Source: Sulfitobacter brevis
GTDB lineage: Bacteria; Pseudomonadota; Alphaproteobacteria; Rhodobacterales; Rhodobacteraceae
Direction: 5' to 3'
Assembly (NCBI RefSeq): GCF_900112755.1
Contig: NZ_FOMW01000007.1
Coordinates: 124,001 to 188,000, forward strand
Length of the DNA: 64,000 nucleotides
Part shown: positions 48,201-55,358 of the stretch, piece after piece
Position numbering within the stretch: position 1 is the stretch's first letter
How the letters are laid out: each line of letters opens with the position of its first letter
Made by a program: the position numbers and the translations under genes
Notes under the pieces: generated by a model
Databases searched by the model: none
The model's input: the letters and a program-made list of their open reading frames with translations, nothing else
What the model was told of the DNA's origin: nothing

Positions 48201-48747
48201 CAGTTTGCAGGTTGATCGACGGGCCCTTCAGGTCAAAGACATGACTGACACGGGTGCTGAGGAAATCCTTGTCATTGCCGGTGTGACGCAGCAAAAACAT
48301 GCCGACATCCTCGACCAGATCGGGGTTGGAGCAGATGTTGAAATAGAAATAGCTGCCCATGCCGCAGCCAGCATAGACACCGACCGCGCCGGAGATGGTT
48401 TCAGGTGGGTGGCCCGCCTGTTCCATTGCCTCCCAAGCGACCTCAAGAAATTTGCGGTGCTGGGGGTCAAGGATAGCGGCATCTTTGGGTGAAAACCCAA
48501 AGAACTCGGCGTCGAAAGTGTCATATCCGTCGAGCATGGCTGCGGCAGGCACGTAATTCTTGCGCGCCATAGTGGCCGCACTTTCGCCCGCGCTTTGCAA
48601 ATCAGCTGTGCTCAAGCGACGGATCGATTCCACCCCATCGCGCAGGTTCGTCCAATAGGCGTCAATCCCGTCTGCACCGGGCACGTTGACAGACATCCCG
48701 ACAATCGCGATGTCATCGCTTTGAAAAAGAGGCTTCTTGGCTGTCAT
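42268..48747 (-). CDS. Type I polyketide synthase, KS-AT-KR-DH-ACP-TE
   Basis: A 2159-residue single-module PKS. Ketosynthase: Cys184 (LQTACSTSLVA), His320 (VECHGTG), His360 (NIGHLDT). Acyltransferase: Ser633 in MVGHSMGENVAA. After a linker of about 270 residues comes the ketoreductase, VYLVTGGSGGIGQTVA with Ser/Tyr in LFSSTS and VDYVAANAWLN, and the LDD motif of B-type domains. A dehydratase-like domain follows (HRTKDDQMVMPGTGY; HSGLMDLATGW), then ACP Ser1809 (DLGGHSLIAV) and thioesterase (AGYSGGG, Ser1958; LLDTP; GDHVTM). KR before DH is reversed from the common order. The ATG at 48747 starts the KS; a TTG 51 bases earlier is unlikely. First gene of the operon. Confidence 0.92.
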   Translation of the reverse strand: MTAKKPLFQSDDIAIVGMSVNVPGADGIDAYWTNLRDGVESIRRLSTADLQSAGESAATMARKNYVPAAAMLDGYDTFDAEFFGFSPKDAAILDPQHRKFLEVAWEAMEQAGHPPETISGAVGVYAGCGMGSYFYFNICSNPDLVEDVGMFLLRHTGNDKDFLSTRVSHVFDLKGPSINLQTACSTSLVAIHYACQALRAGEVDMALAGGVTIELPQGRGYEFKENEILSPDGHCHAFDHRAQGTVFGSGAGAVALRRLSDAVADGDHIWAVIKGSAVNNDGAAKAGYLAPSVDGQTAAIAQALDAAGVAAQSIGMVECHGTGTYLGDPIEVAALTEAYRAETEAVDFCRIGSVKTNIGHLDTAAGVAGFAKAALSLHHRQIPPSLGYEAPNPAIAFEGSPFRVNAALHDWPAGDTPRRAAINALGVGGTNAHAILEEAPARAPSDESDWPFHVLCISGRTKAALDANSAALAAHLRAHPEQPLADIAHTLKNGRRGFDKRRVLVAETHAEAADLLEHGDTRHVFTHDRLGAQPEVVFMFPGGGAQFAGMARGLYETEPVFAEWMDRGLDHLAPQLDYDIRALWLPEAGDAPAADAKLKKPSVQLPLIAIVEYALAQLWLGWGVKPAAMVGHSMGENVAACLAGVMSFENLIDLVLLRGRLFDDVPAGGMLSISASLDRITPLLGADLDIASVNAPELIAVSGPQAALEAMQQRLDEAGIDWQRIAIDIAAHSRMLEPILARYRAFLEGLDLQAPELVFMSNRTGAPITAEQATDPDYWVGQLRSTVNFADCISTLGATRKPVFLEVGPGRALNALTQMNHNVGAGQVVSTLRHPDHNVADDAYFISVIGRLWACGVEADWSQIWGEARRNRVVLPTYQFQRARYFIEAGKAAQAAPEVALSRRDDMTQWGAVPIWRPAFADVDADIEGALAAAPLSWLVFADDAGLCTPVIARLKAAGHRVITVTAGDAFSRQGDAAYLLAAEEGRSGYDRLIAALVEAADLPDRIAHFWLTDDAHTPRPGSSPFDRNVEQGFWSLTWLAQALADAGHDAPLHLSVFTTRAAQLRNEPLAHPEKAMISGPVGVFAREMPNVTCAQIDIEAPAANPAKQGWFAKVAPIEAGRDDLTDRIVEDLLAQPANTVAAYRGPKRFEQSHRDVALPPADAPVYRDGGVYLVTGGSGGIGQTVAADILTRHKATVLLLSRSALPPRATWETYLENTPASNRAARQIRAVLRLEEIARPLGGSVETLAADVANLAQMRRVVEDVTARHGSLTGVIHAAGVLDDAPLLAKTDAGIDAVLQPKVLGLRVLDQLLPDGTLEMMVLFSSTSTATRSAGQVDYVAANAWLNAFAQSRAGGKTRVCAVNWGIWADVGMAAEATQNGAIDTLPVRPLTAGFLQGVTTDTNGHPVYLAEVSQDDWVLDQHRTKDDQMVMPGTGYIEMLAEAAQGQGIGAVTITDLYFLRALPVAEDASRQIQITLTPQGDGFAAEVRSDCMFQSKAGWQLHAQATLTPLDAQRPASLDLCAISARCAPALGAEAGGRLSSPQEAHLNFGPRWHVLREMAFGTSEGLAKLSLPAEVQGDLDAGHLLHSGLMDLATGWAMDLIPGYGAAHLWVPVSYGEILVHAPLPANIRSWVRLAKGAAGEGFVNFDVTLTDGNGTVLVEVRDFAMKRLAEGFKATAPLTAQEVNFDSSETDSDTRSASEERLAYLVRQGIRSAEGPEALRRALGLGRSMVMVSSLPLDGLIAQAGQTAQNVSVQGQTFERPDLDGTYLAPRNSIETRLAAMWESLLGVSPVGVEDSFFDLGGHSLIAVRLFANVKREFKVEFPISVLFEAPTIAKCAAMIAAKTGDTGEDGEADGTASQQEPQRRFEFLVPLNQTPPAHAAPVFVVAGMFGNVLNLRHLALPFSAERCVYGVQARGLISDTAPHATVAEAAADYLAEIRLVQPEGPYLLAGYSGGGITAYEMAQQLRAAGQEVASLVLLDTPLPVRPSLSRRDKALIKIAEIRTKGPGYLMEWARNRWDWEMQKRAAGRGDVLAPAGSEFNNVKIQQAFLGAVAAYETHDWDGPITLFRPPLDQYWPVSQGQWVSSEREYVFEDNDWRRYAANLNVIEVPGDHVTMVLAPNVITLAQELREVIAAALSSQEGSIDDAGFKAAAE

Positions 48748-48997
48748 AGTTTCAAAGTCCACACCCCGCCCATCGCTATGTGATCGCAGGGTCCCCAATA
48801 TTGCTGATATAATTACCCTCTTTCATCAGAAGAAGCGGGCAAAAGAATGGCGTTTGGGCGTGAAACATGGCATTTGAAAGGGGATTGCCCTACTTCCCGC
48901 AGATTAACGACCTGTCTGTATTAACAACCAGGCCATCTGGACGTTATTGTAGCGCTTTAAGAAACAATGTCGCGCTTTTTGGCGGAATCAACCACAG

Positions 48998-50458
48998 TTA
49001 GAGAGCGGTTCGTTTCCCGGTAGATTTCGGCCCAGACGTCATCACCGCCGAGGTGCGCAGCGCATGGCGCGGCGCGGTAGACACGCGCGGCATCAGCTTT
49101 TCCGCATGGCCCAATATTGCCCCCGCAACGAGCCATGTCAGCGGCGTTAATGTTGCATTCAGCAACATATCGATCATGGTGATGCCCAAGATCAGCACCA
49201 ACGGCCCGACCATTGGCGACAATGCTGCATCGCTGTGGCGCTGGACGTAGCGCGCCATCAGGAAGATCGGCAGCGCTAAAAGCCCGAATTCGCAGATATA
49301 CCCCAACCAGCCGAATGTACCGAAAACGATGATCCAGCGCCCGTCAGGAACCGACATGATCTGACCTGTTTCGCTATTTCGGATTAAACTACGGCCCCAG
49401 CCTCCCCAGCCAAACCAAGGTTTTTCGGCAGCCCGAACCAACAACTGTTCTTCGTTATTAAAGCGATACGCCAGAGATTCTGCACGTTCCACGCTGATCG
49501 CCTCGGCCTGAGCGAGAATGGCATCAAGCGGGACCAATCCTGCATTGCGCAACATCGGATAGCCCACAGCCACCACAGCAAAGACCAGCCCCAACCGGAT
49601 TTGCCAGCGGGCCGGAACCAGCAAAACGACCGGCGTCAGCACCACCCCGTAGGCTAGCGAAGCAAGGCTTTTGCACAGCACCAGCAAGAGCGCGAGGTAG
49701 GCCATCACCACGGCCATCTTCCAACGATCCAAGGGCGCTGCCATGCGGGTCAGCGCCGTTGCCGACAGCAATGCGGTACAGACAAACAACGCCAGCCACA
49801 GCCCGTGCGGCAGGAACACAATGGGGCGAAACCCGCCATCGCGCATCATTTGCTCGAAAGAATGTTGGAAAAACCCGTAAACCCAGACGTTTATCTGCGG
49901 ACTGAACCTGATCTCGATCAGCGACGGCACTGAATAGATCAATCCCCCCACCATGAGAGCCAGCAAAATCTCCCGCAGCCCGTCCTCGGAAGACAGGAAC
50001 TGCCGTGCGAGCAGGAAGGGCACCAATGTGAGCAATTGCGCAAGCAGAACCGAGCCGACGTCGCGCACCGACTGCCCCGGCAGTTGATCGACAAAAAACA
50101 AAATCGGGTCGGCATTCTCCAGTACTTCAAAAATGATCGGATCGCCGTTGGTCATGACGGTCGGGATCGCGGACAGCACCAGACCTGTCACCAATAGCCG
50201 AGCACTTCGGGCTTCGGGCCAGAGCTGAACCTTTTGCTTCACTGAGAACATCAGGATTATAAGTACACTGAGGTTCGGAATTGAGACCTTGTCCAAGGCG
50301 GGCACCAGCGGCAAGTTAAACTCGGTCAGGGGCGGCAAAAACAGATACCCGCCAAGCAAAGACCAAATCAGCGCCCGCTCCAGCCGGAGCGTGCGAAACA
50401 GGACCAATGAGACCATCGGCCAGATCAGCAGCATCAAATAGGCGATCCCGTTGGGCAT
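48998..50458 (-). CDS. O-antigen polymerase-like membrane protein
   Basis: A 486-residue integral membrane protein with about 11 helices and a large loop near LAQAEAISVERAESLAYRFN and NEEQLLVRAAEKPWFGWGG. The WFGWGGWG stretch before the last helices resembles Wzy/Wzy-like exopolysaccharide polymerases (O-antigen ligase/polymerase superfamily). It may join repeat units in the periplasm. The ATG at 50458 is supported by CAGGATCGTA; a longer start at 50512 has none. It reads divergently from the WecG-like gene, and the 250 bases to the PKS start hold the operon promoter. Specific linkage unknown. Confidence 0.78.
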   Translation of the reverse strand: MPNGIAYLMLLIWPMVSLVLFRTLRLERALIWSLLGGYLFLPPLTEFNLPLVPALDKVSIPNLSVLIILMFSVKQKVQLWPEARSARLLVTGLVLSAIPTVMTNGDPIIFEVLENADPILFFVDQLPGQSVRDVGSVLLAQLLTLVPFLLARQFLSSEDGLREILLALMVGGLIYSVPSLIEIRFSPQINVWVYGFFQHSFEQMMRDGGFRPIVFLPHGLWLALFVCTALLSATALTRMAAPLDRWKMAVVMAYLALLLVLCKSLASLAYGVVLTPVVLLVPARWQIRLGLVFAVVAVGYPMLRNAGLVPLDAILAQAEAISVERAESLAYRFNNEEQLLVRAAEKPWFGWGGWGRSLIRNSETGQIMSVPDGRWIIVFGTFGWLGYICEFGLLALPIFLMARYVQRHSDAALSPMVGPLVLILGITMIDMLLNATLTPLTWLVAGAILGHAEKLMPRVSTAPRHALRTSAVMTSGPKSTGKRTAL

Positions 50459-50664
50459 TACGATCCTGCGTTGAAATGGGGACTTAGGGTCTTTAGCGGC
50501 AGGAAATACCATCTGGCGGCGGCGGTGTCATCCCGCTAGGTTCGACTTAGGCAAGGCAATAGCGGATGCGAAATGACTTCTAAAGTCTTATATACTTGGC
50601 AGTTTATCTGCTGTGCGGGGAATACCTCAAGCTGCATCTATCGCTTCGGTTCTAGGAACAGCGT
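50459..50664. promoter_or_regulatory. Divergent promoter region with a small palindrome
   Basis: 206 bases between the polymerase-like gene (minus) and the WecG-like gene (plus). At 50575-50587 lies gactt-cta-aagtc, a five-bp palindrome near the middle that could be an operator. The plus-strand ribosome site AGGA (in tctaggaacag) lies close before GTG 50665. Promoter boxes are not clear. Confidence 0.35.
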
Positions 50665-51414
50665 GTGAAATTTGGCACGGCGCAGGGCACAATTGCGATC
50701 AATACCCCCTCCCGCACCCAATTGTTTCGCACGCTCGCTGAGCGCTTTTCGGCGGGCGACGGTTTTGCATTGGCGACGCTGAACCTTGACCATCTGACCA
50801 AACTGCCGCTCGACGCCGAATTTGCCGCCGCATATCAAGCCCATGATTTGATTGTCGCGGATGGTCGCCCGGTGGTCTGGCTTACGCGGTTATCGGGGCA
50901 GCAGTCGGTTGAGCTGGTACCCGGCTCCGATCTGATCCTGCCCCTATGCGACTTGGCGGCAAAGCATGGTGTATCCGTGGCTTTGGTGGGCAGTAGCGAG
51001 GCAGCCCTGGCAGGCGCTGCCGCCGCTTTGCAAACGCGTGTGCCCGATTTGCGTATCGACTATGTGAAATCTCCGCCGCTGGGCTTTGATCCTTCAGGTG
51101 CCGAGGCCGCGTCAATCCTGGCCGAGGTCGCAGCCAGCGGAGCCAGGCTGTGTCTGATCGCTCTCGGGGCACCAAAGCAAGAGTTGTTTGCAGCCCGCGG
51201 TCGCACCCTTGCTCCTACTGTCGGATTTGCGAGCATCGGCGCAGGGCTGGATTTTCTCTCAGGCCATCAGACGCGCGCGCCTGCATTCATGCGCAAACTG
51301 CCGCTAGAATGGCTATGGCGGATTTTTCAAAGCCCCGCGCGGATGGTGCCGCGCTATGCTAAATGTTTCGCGATATTGCCAGCGCTCACTCTGCAAGCGT
51401 GGCGGCAGCGCTAG
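50665..51414 (+). CDS. WecG/TagA/CpsF-family glycosyltransferase
   Basis: A 249-residue member of the GT26 family, which transfers N-acetylmannosaminuronate, N-acetylmannosamine or similar sugars to lipid-linked intermediates. Typical are FALATLNLDHLTKL, DLIVADGRPVVWLTRL, VALVGSSEAALAGAAAAL, LIALGAPKQELFAARG and VGFASIGAGLDFLSG with RAPAFMRKLPLEWLWRI at the end. The start is GTG with TAGGA upstream. The gene ends next to a convergent GT2 gene with no base between stops. It is part of the glycan assembly set; donor sugar unknown. Confidence 0.9.
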   Translation: MKFGTAQGTIAINTPSRTQLFRTLAERFSAGDGFALATLNLDHLTKLPLDAEFAAAYQAHDLIVADGRPVVWLTRLSGQQSVELVPGSDLILPLCDLAAKHGVSVALVGSSEAALAGAAAALQTRVPDLRIDYVKSPPLGFDPSGAEAASILAEVAASGARLCLIALGAPKQELFAARGRTLAPTVGFASIGAGLDFLSGHQTRAPAFMRKLPLEWLWRIFQSPARMVPRYAKCFAILPALTLQAWRQR

Positions 51415-52359
51415 CTACTTATATTCAATGATCCGGAAGTTGCCGCCGCGCAATCGGCGAAGATGATACTCGATCACGCCCAGCGCTTCGGGGAATTTCC
51501 CCAGCACCGTAAAAATTCCCCACGTCCAGCCCATTTTGGTGGCGAGCCGTACAGCCTGCAGCGGATAGATTAATAATACAATCAGCGCCCAAGGTGAAAT
51601 TACGATTGCTGCCACCATGAGGCTGACCGGCAGAATGCCCCCCCACAAAATCGCGCGCTGCGTTTCACGCACCCAGTGATGTTCGGGCGCGGCACCGTGC
51701 AGTGCCGCCCCTTCGGCAAAGGCGTGCCCCGCCCGCCTGCTGCGCCGCCACCACTGCGAAAAGCGGGTAATCTGCGCATCATGCCACGTCATTTCCGCAT
51801 CCAGCCGCCAGATTTTCCACCCTAGCTGGCGCAGCCGCAAACAAAGCTCCGGCTCCTCTCCGGCGATGAGGTTCTCGCGGTAGCCGCCCGCCTGCCGAAA
51901 AGCATCGGCGCGGATTAAAGCATCGCCGCCACACGCCTTTGTTTCACCGATGGCAGTGTCCCATTCACGGTCAACCAACCCGTTATAAACGCTGGCCTCA
52001 GGCGCGCGTTCGCGGCGACGCCCGCAGACTACAGCGACCTGCGGATTGTCGGCCAAAAAGCGACGCGCCGAGACAATCCAGCCAGCCCGCAGCGTGCAAT
52101 CACCATCCAAGAACTGGATCATCTCGACTTCCGCAGGCAACATCGCGGCACCGGCATTGCGCGCCCGTGCGGCGGTGAAAGGCTTATCCATCGGAAGGGA
52201 AATTACGTCCGCGCCCGCCGCTTTTGCCACAGAAACCGAACCGTCTGTCGAGCCTGAATCCACATAGATGATCGTAGCAGTCTCGGTTGCCAATGAGGCA
52301 AGGCATGCCTCAAGCCGTGCCCCCTCGTTGCGACCTATGACAACCGCAGCGAGGGTCAT
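51415..52359 (-). CDS. Family 2 glycosyltransferase
   Basis: A 314-residue GT2 transferase: LAAVVIGRNEGARLEACLAS, IIYVDSGSTDGSVSVA and QFLDGDCTLRAGW (DxD-like). GFLARE... is absent, but the second half, with EEPELCLRLRQLGWKIWRL, is the acceptor region. A hydrophobic C-terminal pair (ILPVSLMVAAIVISPWALIV and LIVLLIYPLQAVRL) anchors it in the membrane. It overlaps the end of the next upstream gene by four bases (ATGA at 52356-52359), so the two are coupled. Substrates unknown. Confidence 0.88.
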   Translation of the reverse strand: MTLAAVVIGRNEGARLEACLASLATETATIIYVDSGSTDGSVSVAKAAGADVISLPMDKPFTAARARNAGAAMLPAEVEMIQFLDGDCTLRAGWIVSARRFLADNPQVAVVCGRRRERAPEASVYNGLVDREWDTAIGETKACGGDALIRADAFRQAGGYRENLIAGEEPELCLRLRQLGWKIWRLDAEMTWHDAQITRFSQWWRRSRRAGHAFAEGAALHGAAPEHHWVRETQRAILWGGILPVSLMVAAIVISPWALIVLLIYPLQAVRLATKMGWTWGIFTVLGKFPEALGVIEYHLRRLRGGNFRIIEYK

Positions 52360-53396
52360 TTATGCGCCTCGACGAAGGCAGAGTAGGCATCGGACCGCAC
52401 CAGAAATCCGGCACGATAAAGCAGCTCCACCCTGTTCCAGCGCCGTGCGTCCAATGAGAACAACGACAGATCGGGGTCCTGGGACATCAGCTGCGCCCGC
52501 GCTGCATCTTCGCCATGGGCCAAGTCCCCGTTCGCAAGCGTCGCTGCATCCCGCGCGCCACTATCACCGGCAAATTTGTAGTGCTTGATCACACCCGTTA
52601 CATCAGCGACTTGGACCCCCATCGACAGATGCGGATGCGGCGCGGGCGTGACACCGGGGCCGTTGAACACCAGTGGATGTTTGGTGAGGCAACAGGTCTC
52701 GCCAAAGACCTTGCCGCGCACGCCATCAAAGAAAAACTCGACGTTTCGGTTGCTCAGGGAATTGCCCTGCAAGAGAGCCGTGAACGGAATTTCCGGGCTA
52801 TGGTAGGCCAGCTTTCGCACCGCAGTGATGTCGAAGTACAGAAACTCGAGGAGGGCTTGTTTGTACGGTTTTTGGGCCGCCTCGATCAGGGGGCCTTTGG
52901 GGAACATCTCTAACATCTGGGCGACCATCGCCGTGTCGCCGCGACCCTGCAGATAGTTGACCAAGCCTTTGATACCGATAGAGGTGCGCCCCTCAAAATC
53001 GAATATTTCGTCCATATCGACGTAAAGACACCAGCGATTCTTGCCGTAAGTCTGTGCGGGGTACTGGCGGATCAGATCTTCGTAGCGTGCCAGTGGCAAT
53101 TTGCACTGGTCGATGACGGTGCCTTTCTCGCGCTTGATACGTTCTATCGTGCCATCGCTTGAGCCGTTATCGATGAACACAAAGTGCCGAATGCCCATGG
53201 CACGATAATGGCGAAAGAACGCATCGAGATAGTAAGTGCCGTCGCGCACCAGCGCAATTAACACTACATCGTCCACCTCAGTATCAAGCGCCTTTGGTCC
53301 ATGCAGATGCTGTAACGCAGCCGCAAACCGCGCGCCGCGACGCGCCTCTGCGATATGATGCCAAGCGCGGCGGAAAATGTGCAATGGACCCTTCAT
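52356..53396 (-). CDS. Glycosyltransferase, family 2 / GT92-like
   Basis: A 346-residue protein with the GT-A motifs VVLIALVRDGTYYLDAFFRH, FVFIDNGSSDGTIERI and WCLYVDMDEIFDF (DxD region). This set is typical of Glyco_tranf_2_4 / GT92-like enzymes, including a C-terminal His/Phe-rich acceptor part. The ATG at 53396 with CAGG six bases upstream is preferred over a GTG 36 bases earlier. It heads a two-gene minus-strand unit with the GT2 gene at 51415-52359 and completes the glycan cluster on this side. Donor unknown. Confidence 0.85.
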   Translation of the reverse strand: MKGPLHIFRRAWHHIAEARRGARFAAALQHLHGPKALDTEVDDVVLIALVRDGTYYLDAFFRHYRAMGIRHFVFIDNGSSDGTIERIKREKGTVIDQCKLPLARYEDLIRQYPAQTYGKNRWCLYVDMDEIFDFEGRTSIGIKGLVNYLQGRGDTAMVAQMLEMFPKGPLIEAAQKPYKQALLEFLYFDITAVRKLAYHSPEIPFTALLQGNSLSNRNVEFFFDGVRGKVFGETCCLTKHPLVFNGPGVTPAPHPHLSMGVQVADVTGVIKHYKFAGDSGARDAATLANGDLAHGEDAARAQLMSQDPDLSLFSLDARRWNRVELLYRAGFLVRSDAYSAFVEAHK

Positions 53397-53584
53397 AGCA
53401 GCCTGATACGGCAGCTTCGCTGCGGGGTCCACTCTCGGGATTGCTTCTTAGCGTCCGTAGTTAAAAAGTGAGGGTAAAACTGCGCAAGGTCAGGCTTTTA
53501 TCGGAGGTAGCTTACTGGCATTTCTAAACCTGATCGCCTAGCGCCACTTAAAATTAGGAACTGACAGTGACCCGCGCCCCTAAA

Positions 53585-54619
53585 CTATACGGGTTGACGC
53601 CCCCGATCATTCTTAGCTTCCCCTGTTTCAAAGGTGCGACGCAGATCGGGGGTGTAAAATGTGTGCCGGGCACGACCGGCGTGCTTGGAGGCATATAAGG
53701 CGAGGTCAGCGTCGGAAAGCAGATCTTGCGCCGAACGGCTTTGGTCGGCGTGCACGCGTACGGTGCCGATACTTGCGGAGATATGACAGGCATGGCCTTG
53801 AAAATAGACCGGCTCCTGCAGCCGCTCGATGATGCGATTGCCGATCCGGCGCAGTGTATCGTCATCGCGCACGCCAGGCAGGATAAGGGTAAACTCGTCC
53901 CCCCCTACCCGCGCCACGGTATCCGTTTCGCGGGTTTCTTCGACCATCACGCGTGCGACTGTCTGCAAAACCATATCACCCGCAGCATGGCCTAAGGTGT
54001 CGTTGACGGCTTTGAAGTAATCCAGATCAACATGCATAACGGCAAAGGATGCATCCTTACTAATGAGCCGCATCAAAGCCACGTCCATCGCACGACGGTT
54101 GCTTAGCCCGGTTAGTGTATCGGTAAACGCTTGCTTTTCTGCAGTAACCTTGGCGTTCTGCAGACGCAGGTTCAGCCGGCGCGATGCCTCCATCGCAGCG
54201 GTCTTGGCCTCGATCAGATAAAGCATTTCAATCGCTAGATCAGTGGCCGCGAAATCTGCATTTGTCAGATGGTAATCGCGCACCCCGTCCAGAATCGAGA
54301 TGCCGAATGACAGATTGAGGATCAGATCATCCTGAGCAGAACCGAGCGGCGTCATGATACCTTTAAGTGCGGTTTTCGGCGGGTCGCGCATTTCCAGATG
54401 CAGCTTAACGTTCGTGGCCCGCCTCAGATCAGAGACGCTCATCATCGTGTGCGGGCGGTTGATGGTGAAGACGTCCAAAAATCGCTGCCCCGTGATCGCG
54501 CGCGCCCTGCGCAGCTTCTGGATCGTCGGTCCGGCGTGGGTGATCTGCCCGCTCGGACCGATCAGCAAATGCATCGGACATAGAATATCCAGAGCTTCTG
54601 GTGTTATCTGCATGTTCAT
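53585..54619 (-). CDS. HNOBA-GGDEF diguanylate cyclase
   Basis: A 344-residue protein. Residues 1-175 match the HNOBA region found next to H-NOX domains (LDILCPMHLLIGPSGQITHA, LKGIMTPLGSAQDDLILNL, DFAATDLAIEML) and end in a short coiled coil. The GGDEF domain follows: TDTLTGLSNRRAMD, MHVDLDYFKAVND and the active site ARVGGDEFTLI, with the inhibitory RxxD (RETD) five residues before it. It makes cyclic di-GMP. The ATG at 54619 overlaps the stop of the H-NOX gene as ATGA, so both are translated together. The H-NOX protein most likely controls this activity. Confidence 0.9.
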   Translation of the reverse strand: MNMQITPEALDILCPMHLLIGPSGQITHAGPTIQKLRRARAITGQRFLDVFTINRPHTMMSVSDLRRATNVKLHLEMRDPPKTALKGIMTPLGSAQDDLILNLSFGISILDGVRDYHLTNADFAATDLAIEMLYLIEAKTAAMEASRRLNLRLQNAKVTAEKQAFTDTLTGLSNRRAMDVALMRLISKDASFAVMHVDLDYFKAVNDTLGHAAGDMVLQTVARVMVEETRETDTVARVGGDEFTLILPGVRDDDTLRRIGNRIIERLQEPVYFQGHACHISASIGTVRVHADQSRSAQDLLSDADLALYASKHAGRARHTFYTPDLRRTFETGEAKNDRGRQPV

Positions 54620-55203
54620 CCCGCCTGCGCCCCGAGGCGGAAATCGCGGCCCTGTGCATAGGAGGCTTCGACAACACGGATCGAGAGCGATTCGATGCCG
54701 TGGCCGCAACCGGAGGATTCCAGCATCGCAAGTGTGCCGTAGTCATCCGCCATCACGCGCAGAACCCCCATCACCACATGGGAATAGCCCGCAATTGACG
54801 GCTCACAGATCAGGCTAAACTGCCCTTTAGCGTGTTTGCGCAATTCCAGATGGGGCAAAATCAAATCGGAGACCGCCAACCGCGCACGGTCTGGCAGATC
54901 GTCCAGCGAATGCAGAAAATCCTCAAAATCGACGCCGCCAAACCGCAGCAAACGGCGTGCAGGTTCAAAATCGGGATGAGACACTAGATAGGTGCCTAAA
55001 TCCTCCATAATCTCGGAACGCGGGCGTTCCAGAACCTGCGCGATACCGTCGAGAATACGCGGGGTGAGTTCGTCCTCATATGTTAGCATTGCTTCGAAAT
55101 CAGCGGTTTCCAAACCTGCCGCCCGCGCAGCCGACATCCAAACCTCCGCCCCATAGCAGTCGCATACATAACTTTGAATGCTGCGATTGATTAGCCCGTG
55201 CAT
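54616..55203 (-). CDS. H-NOX-fold protein lacking the heme-ligand motif
   Basis: A 195-residue protein of the H-NOX (HNOB) family; classical members bind heme and sense NO. The fold is clear: MHGLINRSIQSYVCDCYGAE at the N-terminus and RLLRFGGVDFEDFLHSLDDL before the usual ligand. Where the proximal His stands (SLDxxH), this protein has Pro104 (SLDDLPDRARL). The YxSxR heme-propionate motif is replaced by C-E-P-S-I (133-137). So it may not bind heme, unless His98 or His118 serve. The ATG at 55203 is chosen over a TTG further up. The gene is coupled to the GGDEF gene. Signal therefore unclear: redox, a ligand other than NO, or protein contact. Confidence 0.85.
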   Translation of the reverse strand: MHGLINRSIQSYVCDCYGAEVWMSAARAAGLETADFEAMLTYEDELTPRILDGIAQVLERPRSEIMEDLGTYLVSHPDFEPARRLLRFGGVDFEDFLHSLDDLPDRARLAVSDLILPHLELRKHAKGQFSLICEPSIAGYSHVVMGVLRVMADDYGTLAMLESSGCGHGIESLSIRVVEASYAQGRDFRLGAQAG

Positions 55204-55290
55204 AGCTGCCACTTTCTCATTTATTGCACGCAACAATGGGGCTGAGCGGGTTAATAAATGCCGAATAAACTCAATTGTAAGGATTTCTGA

Positions 55291-55327
55291 GCAAAAAAAA
55301 TGTCGTCTCGCGGGCGCAATCGCGACG
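55291..55327 (-). terminator. Probable terminator after the MttB-family gene
   Basis: On the minus strand CGTCGCG pairs with CGCGagACG (two-base bulge) and is followed by ACATTTTTTTT. It lies about 30 bases after the methyltransferase stop and ends that transcript before the H-NOX gene. Confidence 0.6.
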
Positions 55328-55358
55328 GGTTGGCGAATTTAAATTGGATCAATGGGTG

